A stretch of DNA of 64,000 nt from Simiduia curdlanivorans. Its GTDB lineage: Bacteria > Pseudomonadota > Gammaproteobacteria > Pseudomonadales > Cellvibrionaceae. This document shows, in pieces, positions 1 through 11,023 of the stretch (positions are counted from its first letter, which is position 1; every line of letters begins with the position of its first letter). The DNA lies in contig NZ_JAUFQG010000004.1 of assembly GCF_030409605.1 (NCBI RefSeq), forward strand, positions 2,405,001 through 2,469,000, read 5' to 3'. The notes beneath the pieces were generated by a model that was given only the letters and a program-made list of their open reading frames with translations, made no database searches and was not told the DNA's origin. The translations under genes were made by a program, and so were the position numbers.

Positions 1-295
1 TGCTTGATTCACTACGTAAGACATCAGAAACCTAATTTTTTGATGTAACCGCACTGAGGTTACAGAAAAAAAGAAATTAGCTTTCTGGTTTCACACCAGC
101 CGCTCTTTAACAAGGTAAATGTAAAGTTGTAATAATTGCTGATATATAGATGAGTGTGTCTCAAGCACATAAATCTGGCGTAATTTGTTGTTGCAATTGA
201 CTTCAGTATTTTAGTTGGCGTGAAAGCGTTAATTATTAATCGTTTGAAAATCAGATATTTTTAAAAAATAGTCAATACAGTCGCTTGTGTTATAT
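1..295 (+). other. 16S-23S rRNA spacer, 3' part, with boxA
   Basis: This stretch lies directly upstream of the 23S gene and I see no tRNA in it; any spacer tRNA would be before the window. Positions 101-112 read CGCTCTTTAACA, matching the boxA antitermination element (GCTCTTTAACA) found in gammaproteobacterial rRNA spacers. The last bases (288-300, TGTTATATGGTCA) are complementary to 3176-3188 just after the 23S gene, which gives the long processing stem cut by RNase III. The boxA and the stem are visible; their roles are known from the family. Confidence 0.8.
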
Positions 296-3183
<2,888 letters not shown>

Positions 3184-3432
3184 ATAACAGAAACGATTGT
3201 GTTGACGTTGTACTTTTTAGAAATAGAAAATGATTTGAGAACGATCTGAAGTATTGCGTGAGAGATCACACAACAAGTTAATCAGATTTATGTAAGGCGA
3301 GACTCAGCATCTACAGAATTATTACGACGACTTTGTTATCGAAAGACAACAGAGCACATTTACCGCCCTATTTGGATAACGCATGCCGTTGCTTATTGAA
3401 AGTGACATAAGACACAGCGATCCATACCAGTT

Positions 3433-3552
3433 TGCTTGACGACCATAGCGATTTGGAACCACCTGATCCCATCCCGAACTCAGTAGTGAAACGAATTAGC
3501 GCCGATGGTAGTGTGGGGTTTCCCCATGTGAGAGTAGGACATTGTCAAGCAT
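3433..3552 (+). rRNA. rrf: 5S ribosomal RNA
   Basis: About 120 nt with the expected 5S pattern: TGCTTGACGACCATAGCG at the 5' end, CCCATCCCGAACTCAG in loop B/helix III, GCCGATGGTAGTGTGGGGT in the middle, and TGTCAAGCAT at the 3' end pairing with the 5' TGCTTGAC. It follows the 23S gene after a 249-nt spacer (3184-3432) in which I see no tRNA, and it is followed at once by a terminator. Confidence 0.97.
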
Positions 3553-3559
3553 CTAAATT

Positions 3560-3596
3560 AAAACGCCCGATAGGTTAAACCTGTCGGGCGTTTTTC
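3560..3596 (+). terminator. rRNA operon intrinsic terminator
   Basis: AACGCCCGA-TAGGTTAAACC-TGTCGGGCGTT forms a strong GC stem followed by TTTTTC. It sits 8 nt after the 5S gene and is the natural end of the rrn transcript. Confidence 0.92.
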
Positions 3597-3612
3597 TTTG
3601 TCTGCGAGTTGG

Positions 3613-3790
3613 GTGGGCAATGTCCTACTCTCGCATGGGGCAAGTCGGAGTGCCGCACCACCCTCTCTTTACCTGTGGGGCCGCTCACGCGGTCCGGCCG
3701 ACAAGCGTAGCTTGCCTGCGCTCCGCGATGCAGGTTGCTGATCGCAACCTAAGCGCATCGCTTCGCCCCCATGTGAGAGCGTGCTAGTAG
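3613..3790. repeat. 5S rRNA-derived fragments in opposite orientations
   Basis: Bases 3618-3640 (CAATGTCCTACTCTCGCATGGGG) are the reverse complement of the 3' part of the 5S gene with one mismatch, and 3767-3779 (CCCCATGTGAGAG) repeat the same 5S segment in forward orientation. Between them are several small hairpins, for example AGGTTGC-TGATC-GCAACCT at 3732-3750. The block looks like a remnant of rRNA-end rearrangement or a small palindromic element that captured 5S sequence. No coding potential was recognised. Confidence 0.6.
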
Positions 3791-3853
3791 ATGGTTTGTG
3801 ACGTGAATAGTGCATTGCGGCTGCGCCGCTTGCTGTTAAAAGACGAGAAATAA

Positions 3854-3890
3854 AAAGCCCAATCGAATACTCGGTTGGGCTTTGTTGTTT
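3854..3890 (+). terminator. Terminator-like hairpin
   Basis: AAAGCCCAATCGA-ATAC-TCGGTTGGGCTTT is a 13-bp stem with one G-U pair, followed by GTTGTTT. No gene directly precedes it on the plus strand except the rRNA remnant, so it may be a second rrn terminator or a leftover from the rearranged segment. Confidence 0.65.
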
Positions 3891-3922
3891 GTGGTTAAGT
3901 GTAAGCAAAAGCACAATCTTGA

Positions 3923-4036
3923 CTTGCAGCTTGCAGCTTGCAGCTTGCAGCTTGCAGCTTGCAGCTTGCAGCTTGCAGGGGGCGGCCATCCGTCTTGCAG
4001 CTTGCAGGGGCCGGCCATCCGGCTTGCAGCTTGCAG
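3923..4036. repeat. CTTGCAG heptamer array
   Basis: Eight perfect head-to-tail copies of CTTGCAG occupy 3923-3978. Two further CTTGCAG doublets follow at 3994-4007 and 4023-4036, separated by near-identical GGGGCCGGCCATCCG spacers, so the second half also reads as a repeat of about 29 bp. No spacer diversity or cas genes are present, so it is not CRISPR. The array is open in several frames by chance, which creates spurious ORFs. Confidence 0.85.
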
Positions 4037-4119
4037 GGGCCCGAGCTATCGGGCTAGGCGCTCCGCCGTTTGCCCTCCCGCCCTTCCTGTAAACTGTACC
4101 CTGTCAACTCAACCCTTCT

Positions 4120-5391
4120 TTGCAGTCTAAAGCAGAGGAAGTGGCCCAGAAGCAGCAGGGGATCTACCCCGAGAATTATGCGGTAGAGGTGATAACCCCT
4201 GAACAAGCGCAAGTAGAACGCCAGGCTCTCACTGAGCGCGAGGATGCGCAGTACGGCATGGGTGACGTGGTATCGGGTATCAATGCTCAAGAGGCGGAAT
4301 ACCAGGAACGCGCACAACCGCAACAAAGTACGGCCGATATTATTGACGCAGTTGACATGCCGGCGGCGACAGTCGAAGCTAAACAAACATTACCTGAAGA
4401 CCCGCGCGTAGGCCGGACGGTCGTAGCGTCCAGTTTTGCGGCGGATTCAGAACAAGCAAATGACGAAGGTTTACGGAGGCTAAATGCTCGATCAAGAGAA
4501 CTCTCAGAAGGATACTTCGCCCAAAAAATTATCGAAGGAGGAGGGGGAGAAACTGATAGCGGGGTTGGAGAAGACCGGGCTCGCGATACAGATGGAAATC
4601 GAGAGTGGGAATCCAAACTCGCCCTTAGCCGCAGCTTTGAAGGACTTAATGCAGCCGGAATAGTTCAGTTCCTCCGAACCCCTTCTCCGGAACGAGATTT
4701 CTTCGCCAGAGACTTAGCAGCATTCGCCAAGGCTCAAAATGTAGATCCGGCGGCGCTAGCTACACTGCACAACTATAGGATTCGGCTGCAAGAGAATGTG
4801 GCGCGGAATACGCAGGATTTCGGGGAAGCTGCCGACGAAACCCGCGCGGAAGAAATTGACGCCGAGGAAGTAGAGCAAACACTCACAGAAATCGACCCTC
4901 CGGATACGGAAGATGCCGACGAAGTACTACTGAATAAGTACTGGCGCGATCCTTCCGGTAACGGAAAGCCTTTCCAAATGGCGGAAGGTACACGTAGCAC
5001 CCGCGCCACATTCGCTCTCGCACTACTGCGCACAGCGTTCCCTAACTATGATTTCGTCCTGCAAAAGGTTCTGCAGGGGAATTCATCTGCGTACCTATAT
5101 GAAATCCACCCGCGCATCAAAGAATACGCCGATAAAAAGTCGGCGGAGGCCGCGGCGCGGGAGTTTAAGGGGATCAATGCTAGCGACTCGTTCCATGTTA
5201 AAAAACGCGACGATAAATTTATCGTAGTGCGGGAGGAACCTGCGTCGGTTGTGGCGGGGTACAACGCTAAAGCACGTCGAATTGCTGCTCTAACCCCTAA
5301 ACCGCCACTGCCGGTTTCTGCGGCAGTACATCTAAAAGGTTTGAGAGCGTATGCTCTGCAAAACCAGCGCCTGCTTCTGCGTAGTAGTTGA
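4120..5391 (+). CDS. Orphan hypothetical protein, probably a fragment
   Basis: I do not recognise this 423-residue frame. It can start only at a TTG (4120) with no ribosome binding site; the frame stays open upstream to 4093 and the first ATG is at 4258, so the 5' end is probably lost. The product is hydrophilic, with an acidic stretch around residues 245-268 (EEIDAEEVEQTLTEIDPPDT) and no signal peptide or membrane segment. Residues 270-395 look globular. From about 5297 it overlaps the 3' end of the convergent antiporter gene, so its last 30 or so residues are antisense antiporter sequence. GGA, AGA and CGG codons appear more than in neighbouring genes. It resembles a piece of a larger accessory or phage-type protein left between the rRNA operon and the thi region; that origin is inference. 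Confidence 0.45.
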   Translation: MQSKAEEVAQKQQGIYPENYAVEVITPEQAQVERQALTEREDAQYGMGDVVSGINAQEAEYQERAQPQQSTADIIDAVDMPAATVEAKQTLPEDPRVGRTVVASSFAADSEQANDEGLRRLNARSRELSEGYFAQKIIEGGGGETDSGVGEDRARDTDGNREWESKLALSRSFEGLNAAGIVQFLRTPSPERDFFARDLAAFAKAQNVDPAALATLHNYRIRLQENVARNTQDFGEAADETRAEEIDAEEVEQTLTEIDPPDTEDADEVLLNKYWRDPSGNGKPFQMAEGTRSTRATFALALLRTAFPNYDFVLQKVLQGNSSAYLYEIHPRIKEYADKKSAEAAAREFKGINASDSFHVKKRDDKFIVVREEPASVVAGYNAKARRIAALTPKPPLPVSAAVHLKGLRAYALQNQRLLLRSS

Positions 5392-6892
5392 AAACCACAT
5401 CGGCGCCGGCGGCTTTCATGGCGGTGCGTTCGTCTTCGTATTTGGCAACTGCTGCCACTTTGCCTTTGTATCCAGAATGTCGAAGCTGTTCTACAGCATC
5501 AACCATTTCCGACAGTGATGGCATGGTGAACATCACGAGGTTATAACGGGTAGATTGTAGGCCTTCCCAGAAGTCGGCATCTTCGGCGTCGCCGTAAATA
5601 ACTCGTCGTCCTGCAGCTTGATGGGCTGCCATTTTTGATTTGTCGGTATCAACGCCGCAAACGCGTAAATTGTATTGATTTTGGATGGTGTCATAGGCGC
5701 CGGAGCCAACGCGGCCCATGCCGACGATAAGAACCTCGACGTTCTTCGCTGGGCATTGCGGGTCATCATCGGTATCGACATCTGTTTCGAAACGTTTGAG
5801 TACGTCTTTGTATTTGGCGTAGAGTTGATGTGATCTGCCGTTAACGAGTGTGGATAGAACAAATGATAGTGATACCGCAATAGCCAGTGTTGCCATCCAG
5901 CTTTCCGATAGCCAGCCCAGTTTTAAGCCCAGTGCCGCAACGATTAAGCCAAACTCGCTATATTGAGTTAGCGCTAAACTCGCCAGCATGGCTGTACGCG
6001 CCCGCATTTTGAAGCGGGTAAGCAGGAAGAAAAAGGCGGCGGCTTTTAGCGGCAACAGCAAGCAAAGTACTAAGGCGATGCCCAGCATGATCAGTGTCGG
6101 TTCGGCCGCCAGGCCGATATTAAGGAAAAACCCGATCAGGAAAATATCTTTGAAACTGATCATGCTTTTTGCTAACTCGCCGGCCTTTTTGTCGCCGCTA
6201 ATGAGCATACCGAAAATCAACGCGCCGAGATCGGCTTTCATGCCGACCAGTTCGAACAGTGTGCCGCCCAGCGCGGTAAGAATGATGCCAGCGAGAATTA
6301 AAATTTCATCGTGACCGCTGGCCTTGATGACATAACTGAAAAGCGGTCGGGCAAAAAAGAGTAGGGGTAGCAACAGCGCCCATAGGCTTGGAATTTTACC
6401 GGTGGAAGCGGTTAAAAATAAAACCGCAACAATATCCTGAACAATGAGAATACCAATGGCTAATTGGCCGTGGCGGACGCGAAACTCGCCCCTTTCTTCG
6501 AGCATAGCAACGGCGCATACCGTAGAGCTGAAGCTGAGAGCAAAGGCGATTAATGCCGCTTGCTGCCAATTCACATCGGACACTAAGGGCAGGCCGAGGG
6601 CACCAATAAAGAGCACAAAGCCGAAAGTAATAGCGCCGTAAGATAAGGTGTGTTCAACGGTGGAGCGATAGATCTCGGGTTTCAACAAGCTCTTTAGGTC
6701 TAGCTTCAAACCGATAATGAACAGCATCAAGGATATGCCAGTATCGGAGATAAATTCGATGGTGGTGGAAGATTCAAATCCTGCGAGACCTAAGCCAAAA
6801 CCAGCGATGAGATAGCCTACTAAGGGCGGTTGGCCAATTTGGCGTGCGGCAAAGCCGAACACAAAGGCGGCAATGATGATTAAGCTATCCAT
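5297..6892 (-). CDS. CPA2-family cation:proton antiporter with C-terminal TrkA-N domain
   Basis: A 531-residue inner-membrane protein of the KefB/YbaL (monovalent cation:proton antiporter 2) family. The N-terminal 375 or so residues hold about a dozen hydrophobic segments, beginning MDSLIIIAAFVFGFAARQIG and including GYLIAGFGLGLAG. The C-terminal 120 residues are a Rossmann regulatory domain (VEVLIVGMGRVGSGAYDTI) of the TrkA-N type, which binds nucleotide and gates K+/H+ exchange in relatives. The chosen ATG (6892) has AAGGAG 12 nt upstream; a longer reading frame begins at 7030 but lacks a signal and contains no homologous sequence. It lies 85 bp after thiG on the same strand and could be read through from the thi operon. 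No KefG-like ancillary gene is nearby. Ion specificity cannot be told. Confidence 0.9.
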   Translation of the reverse strand: MDSLIIIAAFVFGFAARQIGQPPLVGYLIAGFGLGLAGFESSTTIEFISDTGISLMLFIIGLKLDLKSLLKPEIYRSTVEHTLSYGAITFGFVLFIGALGLPLVSDVNWQQAALIAFALSFSSTVCAVAMLEERGEFRVRHGQLAIGILIVQDIVAVLFLTASTGKIPSLWALLLPLLFFARPLFSYVIKASGHDEILILAGIILTALGGTLFELVGMKADLGALIFGMLISGDKKAGELAKSMISFKDIFLIGFFLNIGLAAEPTLIMLGIALVLCLLLPLKAAAFFFLLTRFKMRARTAMLASLALTQYSEFGLIVAALGLKLGWLSESWMATLAIAVSLSFVLSTLVNGRSHQLYAKYKDVLKRFETDVDTDDDPQCPAKNVEVLIVGMGRVGSGAYDTIQNQYNLRVCGVDTDKSKMAAHQAAGRRVIYGDAEDADFWEGLQSTRYNLVMFTMPSLSEMVDAVEQLRHSGYKGKVAAVAKYEDERTAMKAAGADVVFNYYAEAGAGFAEHTLSNLLDVLPQKPAVAV

Positions 6893-6977
6893 CGGTTCGG
6901 TTGACTCCTTGTTCGAATCTAAGGCAGGCGGCTTATTTGAGTCTGCCTTATACCACAAAGCCGAGCCTAGCCGAAGT

Positions 6978-7799
6978 TTACTTGTGTTGCCAAAAGGGCT
7001 GGCCAATAGGTGAGGTGGAGGGGCTGGCATTTTGACGGGGTAATATTAACCCCGCTTGATAGGCTAGGCGTCCTGACTCTATCGCCAGTTTAAAGGCGCT
7101 AGCCATCACGACAGGGTCGAGTGCTTTAGCGACGGCGGTGTTTAAAAGCACGCCATCAAATCCTAATTCCATTGCCTGCGCGGCATCGGACGGCGCACCT
7201 AGGCCTGCGTCAATGATTAGTGGTGTATCGGGTAGCCGCTCGCGCAAGGTTCGCAATGCATAGTCGTTCATCAAGCCTAGCCCAGTACCGATGGGTGAAC
7301 CCCAGGGCATAATCGCCTCGCAGCCGGCATCTCTTAACCTCAAGCACAGAATGAGATCGTCCGTGCTGTAGGGCAAAACCTTGAAGCCGCGTTTAATCAG
7401 CTCGCTCGCCGCTTTTAGCAGCTCGAAGGGGTCTGGCTGTAAGTTGTAGTCGTCGCCAATAACTTCGAGTTTTATCCAGGCCGTGTTAAAAATTTCCCGA
7501 GACATTTCCGCTAGGTTAATGGCTTCTTCTGCGCTCTTGCAGCCCGCGGTGTTGGGAAGTAGCTGGCAGCCTAAAGATTGAATTTCTTGCCAGAAATTTT
7601 GCCCCAAGCGATTGGCCGGATCTTGCCTGCGTAAGCTCAGCGTGACTAAGCTTGCAGCGCTGGCTTTCACGGCATCCCTCATGATAGCGGGCGATGGATA
7701 AAGTGCTGAGCCTATTAGAAACCGGCTCGCAAAGGATTCGCCATAGAGTTGTAATTGGGCGGCGTTTTTTAGCTGGCTTGCACCTTGAGAAACCTCCAT
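6978..7799 (-). CDS. thiG: Thiazole synthase ThiG
   Basis: A 273-residue cytoplasmic TIM-barrel enzyme that builds the thiazole phosphate of thiamine from 1-deoxy-xylulose-5-phosphate, dehydroglycine and the ThiS thiocarboxylate. The Schiff-base lysine is K110 in WIKLEVIGDD. The phosphate-binding part shows MPWGSPIGTGLGL and the late GLGAPSDAAQAMELGFDGVLLNT block. Length is about 10-15 residues above the usual 255-260, mostly a proline/serine-rich tail. It starts one base after the thiS stop, so ThiS and ThiG are translationally coupled, matching their physical complex. Expression should follow the upstream TPP riboswitch. Confidence 0.96.
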   Translation of the reverse strand: MEVSQGASQLKNAAQLQLYGESFASRFLIGSALYPSPAIMRDAVKASAASLVTLSLRRQDPANRLGQNFWQEIQSLGCQLLPNTAGCKSAEEAINLAEMSREIFNTAWIKLEVIGDDYNLQPDPFELLKAASELIKRGFKVLPYSTDDLILCLRLRDAGCEAIMPWGSPIGTGLGLMNDYALRTLRERLPDTPLIIDAGLGAPSDAAQAMELGFDGVLLNTAVAKALDPVVMASAFKLAIESGRLAYQAGLILPRQNASPSTSPIGQPFWQHK

Positions 7800-7800
7800 T

Positions 7801-8013
7801 TTAGCCTCCTGCTACGGGTGTGAGTAAGTCGATACAATCGTTTGGTTTGAGTTGATAGCTTGTGTATTGCGAGCGCGGTAAAAACTGATTGTTAATCGCT
7901 AGTGCAAACTTGCCTTGGTTGAGTTCCCACTTTGTTAACGCCGTACTGACAGGGGTATTGGATTCAATTACCTTTTTATCGCCGTTGAGATGCACAATGA
8001 TTAACTCTTGCAT
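7801..8013 (-). CDS. thiS: Sulfur carrier protein ThiS
   Basis: A 70-residue ubiquitin-like protein ending in Gly-Gly (LLTPVAGG), the tail that is adenylated and thiocarboxylated to carry sulfur to ThiG. The usual ThiS length is 64-73 residues. Its start overlaps the end of thiO by 13 bp and its stop is one base before thiG. The order thiO-thiS-thiG is typical of proteobacteria that make the glycine imine with a flavin oxidase instead of the radical SAM enzyme ThiH. Confidence 0.95.
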   Translation of the reverse strand: MQELIIVHLNGDKKVIESNTPVSTALTKWELNQGKFALAINNQFLPRSQYTSYQLKPNDCIDLLTPVAGG

Positions 8014-9134
8014 AAGGCATTTTTATCCTTGTGGTGGTAGGGCTTTGATGGCGGTGTAAATCGCGCCTTGAGTTGCTGTATCGCTTCGGCGACTAAGGCC
8101 GGCGCAAGTAGAAAGCCGTGTCGGTATAGGCCGTTGATACTCATCACTTGATTGGTTTGAGTTATTTGTGGCTGGTTGTTTGGGTAGGCGGGGCGGAGAT
8201 TGGTGTCGGTTTCAATCACTCGAGCCTCAGCAAAAGCTGGGTGCAGCGTGTAAAGCGCGCTCGATAGTTCCAGCGTTGATTGCAGGCTAATGGGGCTCGT
8301 ATCTTCACTTTCGATTTCCGTGGCGCCAATAATGAATTGGTGCTTAGGTTTAGGTACGGCATAGAGTTTGTAGCGCGGGTGCATTAGCCGAATTGGGCGC
8401 TGAAAGGACACTTCTTTGGTTTCCACCCAAAGCACTTCGCCACGTACGCCACGCAGCGGGCCGGTGGCCAATTTAGCGCCCATGCCGCGACAGTCAATCC
8501 AATAATCAACGTTGTCGGCAATATTAAGTTGCTTGAGATTTAAGGTCGATGCCTCGCAAATGGCGCCATCGGTAAAACTGATCGGGCAGTTTTCAGCGCA
8601 CATACCGCCGAGCTTTTTAATGGAGGTTAATAGCAGCGGCAACAATTGCCTGTTATCAACATGAGCTTCGCTCGGAAGGTAAATGGCTTGGTTGAACTGG
8701 TTTAGCTGCGGCTCAAGGGCACGCAACTGCGTGGCGTCTAGCCATTGCGCTGTTACGGTTTCACCTTGGAGTTTATGGCTTATGTCTCGATAAAATTGTG
8801 TCAGCTCTAGGTGGTCTTGCGGGTGGGCTAGAGCGACGCTGCCATTACAGGACAAGAGAGATTGCTTTGTATTGAGTGCTGGTAACCAACTCTGCCATAA
8901 CGCTAACGATGTTAGTCCCAGGTCGTAGATGCATTTTTCGCTAACGGCGAGTTCACTCAGCGGCGATATCATGCCGGCAGCGGTAAAGGCAGCGGCGCGT
9001 GAGGCGGTGAAGCTTGAGGCTTCAAATAGATAAACCTTGTAGCCCTCGAGGAGCAGGCGCCAGGCGAGCAGTCTGCCTAGTAGGCCAGCGCCGCAAATAG
9101 CAATGTGGGGTTGAGCGTTTTGAAAGTGTGTCAA
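8001..9134 (-). CDS. thiO: FAD-dependent glycine oxidase ThiO
   Basis: A 377-residue flavoprotein of the DAO/GlyOx family that oxidises glycine to iminoglycine for the ThiG reaction. The N terminus has the dinucleotide-binding motif IAICGAGLLGRLLAWRL followed by the acidic strand end (YLFEAS). Later parts include ALEPQLN, RGVRGEVLWV and the C-terminal IGATEIES and LRPAYPNNQP segments of the substrate lobe. The start is a TTG at 9134, the only start codon before an in-frame stop 12 nt upstream, with AGGC before it. The TPP riboswitch lies 61 nt upstream. Confidence 0.92.
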   Translation of the reverse strand: MTHFQNAQPHIAICGAGLLGRLLAWRLLLEGYKVYLFEASSFTASRAAAFTAAGMISPLSELAVSEKCIYDLGLTSLALWQSWLPALNTKQSLLSCNGSVALAHPQDHLELTQFYRDISHKLQGETVTAQWLDATQLRALEPQLNQFNQAIYLPSEAHVDNRQLLPLLLTSIKKLGGMCAENCPISFTDGAICEASTLNLKQLNIADNVDYWIDCRGMGAKLATGPLRGVRGEVLWVETKEVSFQRPIRLMHPRYKLYAVPKPKHQFIIGATEIESEDTSPISLQSTLELSSALYTLHPAFAEARVIETDTNLRPAYPNNQPQITQTNQVMSINGLYRHGFLLAPALVAEAIQQLKARFTPPSKPYHHKDKNALCKS

Positions 9135-9194
9135 GTGCGCTGCCTGCTAACTAAACATGGGCGCAGAAATACAAAGATGTCGAGTGGCGGGCAT

Positions 9195-9335
9195 CTCTTG
9201 TTTCCTACGCAGGTGTTAACCTGATCAGGTTCTACGGGTTCAGCGAACTGATCTCAGCCCTGCACAAGCCTATTTAAAACCACATTTAAACCAAGGTTTT
9301 AAAAGAGGGTGCGTAGCAGGGCGCCCCGACAAGAG
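9195..9335 (-). promoter_or_regulatory. TPP (THI-box) riboswitch
   Basis: Read on the minus strand this contains the classic thi-box: CGGGGCGCCC at the 5' side, GGCTGAGATCAG, then GAACCTGATCAGGTTAACACC and GCGTAGGAAACAAGAG. P1 is formed by CTCTTGT (9329-9335 complement) with ACAAGAG (9195-9201 complement). The P3 side carries an extended AT-rich insertion, so the element is long at about 141 nt. It precedes thiO-thiS-thiG. Binding of thiamine pyrophosphate would shut off the operon. I did not see a clear terminator, so control is probably at translation initiation of thiO. Confidence 0.95.
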
Positions 9336-9395
9336 CGAGCAGTTTAAAGAGCGCAGAATGTGGCTGCAAGGTCTATTCGTATTTAGGGCAGTATT

Positions 9396-10805
9396 TTAGG
9401 TTTTTGCCGACTCGACAATGGCGCTAAACTCACCCTCGTGTAAACGCGCGCGCACTCTTTCGCCAGTTTTCAGTTGCGAGGCTTTGGTAATAACCTCGGC
9501 CTTGTCGTTGGTGATTAAAGCGTAGCCACGTTCCAGCGTTTGCAGCGGGCTAAGGTTGTGCAAGCTCTGCATGTGTAAATGCAAGCTGTGTTGTTGCCCG
9601 TTGAGGTGGTGTTGCAATCTGTCGCTTAATTGTTGCAGCGCTAAGCTAACGCTGTCTCGTGCTAGATGAATTTGCCGTGTGGGGTTTTTGTTGTGCAGGC
9701 GCTTTTCAAGTTGTTGGAAATGCACTTTTTTACTCTGTAGTTGACGCGCCGGGTGCAGTTGCTGAAGCTGGCTGGTGAGATGTTCGGCTTTTACTTGGGC
9801 TCGACTTATGGCGTTGTTTAAAGCCAAGTGCAGCTGACGTTGGGCACGATTTACCTGCTGCACAGCCGGTAACAGCTTGGGTTCGCAGCGGTTAAGCCTG
9901 TGTGCATAGAAATCTGTTCTTTGGGCCAGTTGTTTGAGTTTTCGCTCCATGGCTTCTTCCAGCAGATAACCAAAACCGGTAAAACTCTCGAGCCAATCAC
10001 TGGCGTCGGGCGATAGGAGTTCGGCCGCGGCGGAGGGGGTGGGTGCCCTTAAATCGGCGCAGTAATCGGCAATGGTGGTGTCGGTTTCATGGCCGACGCC
10101 GCACACCACGGGTAGTCGGCTCTGCGCAATTGCGCGCGCGACACTTTCTTCATTGAAACTCCACAAATCTTCCAGCGAGCCGCCGCCGCGGGCGAGCAAA
10201 ATTACATCGAACTGCGCCTGTTGATTGGCAATCTCAATAGCTTTGACGATAGCCGGTGCCGCGTCGGTACCTTGCACCGGCACGGGTATCAGGGTTAACG
10301 GCTGGCCGGCCCAGCGGCGTTTGAATACCGCGAGAATATCTCTCAGTGCGGCACCGGTACCCGAGGTAATAATGGCGATGTGCTTGGCCGGTAGCGGTAT
10401 TTTCTTTTTTCTACGCGGGTCAAATAAGCCCTCGAGTGCGAGGCGCTCTTTAAGTTCTTCGAAGGCCCGTTGTAAGGCGCCTAGGCCGGCGTCCTCCATG
10501 TGTTCGGCAATCAGTTGATAGTCGCCGCGCCCTTCGTACAGGCTGACGCGCCCGCGAATCAGTACTTTGGCACCGTTTTTAGGTTGAATGCGTAAGTGCA
10601 GGCTGCGATTTTTAAACATGGCACAGCGAATTTGTGCGCCACTGTCCTTTAGAGTGAAGTAGCTGTGCCCCGATGCAGGCCGCGTGTAATTGCTAATTTC
10701 TCCCTCGACCCAAAGGAGTGAAAGATGGGTTTCGAGTAGCTGCCTTGCCTGCCGGTTCAGCTGGCTGACGGTGTAGAGTTTTTTATCGGCAGTGATGGAG
10801 TTCAT
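9396..10805 (-). CDS. xseA: Exodeoxyribonuclease VII large subunit
   Basis: A 469-residue XseA. With XseB it degrades single-stranded DNA to oligonucleotides in both directions. The N-terminal OB-fold is visible (LWVEGEISNYTRPASGHSYFTLKD, in pieces), followed by the catalytic core with the conserved ITSGTGAALRDI, ARGGGSLEDLWSFNEE and GVGHETDTTIADYCADLRAPTPSAAAE blocks, shown here in pieces of the chain. The C-terminal 200 residues form the long coiled-coil rich in Gln and Leu. I chose ATG 10805; a TTG three codons earlier is possible. It is divergent from guaB, a common gammaproteobacterial arrangement. Confidence 0.96.
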   Translation of the reverse strand: MNSITADKKLYTVSQLNRQARQLLETHLSLLWVEGEISNYTRPASGHSYFTLKDSGAQIRCAMFKNRSLHLRIQPKNGAKVLIRGRVSLYEGRGDYQLIAEHMEDAGLGALQRAFEELKERLALEGLFDPRRKKKIPLPAKHIAIITSGTGAALRDILAVFKRRWAGQPLTLIPVPVQGTDAAPAIVKAIEIANQQAQFDVILLARGGGSLEDLWSFNEESVARAIAQSRLPVVCGVGHETDTTIADYCADLRAPTPSAAAELLSPDASDWLESFTGFGYLLEEAMERKLKQLAQRTDFYAHRLNRCEPKLLPAVQQVNRAQRQLHLALNNAISRAQVKAEHLTSQLQQLHPARQLQSKKVHFQQLEKRLHNKNPTRQIHLARDSVSLALQQLSDRLQHHLNGQQHSLHLHMQSLHNLSPLQTLERGYALITNDKAEVITKASQLKTGERVRARLHEGEFSAIVESAKT

Positions 10806-11023
10806 GGCACTCAAATGGCGGCAAAAGACGGACTATACCCAAGCACCCGTGCCGGTGCGAGCTGTAATCTGCACCACTAGCCATTGTAATAAGGCTGTTA
10901 TATGCAAGCGATAGCCTCCTAATAGCTGAAAAAGCGTGACGTCCAGTTTACCCAATAGGTTCAAATCGTTATAATCGACCGTTTACCTTCTAAACCTTCT
11001 ATTTACTAGGTTGATTGCAAACT

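Noticed and set aside
1..295. Possible spacer tRNA (Ile or Ala)
   Set aside because: No tRNA consensus blocks such as GGTTCRANYCC with a pairing acceptor stem were found; only boxA and the processing stem.
3669..4130. Small frames reading through the CTTGCAG array
   Set aside because: Produced by a 7-bp repeat, which is open in all three frames; products are low-complexity and lack ribosome sites.
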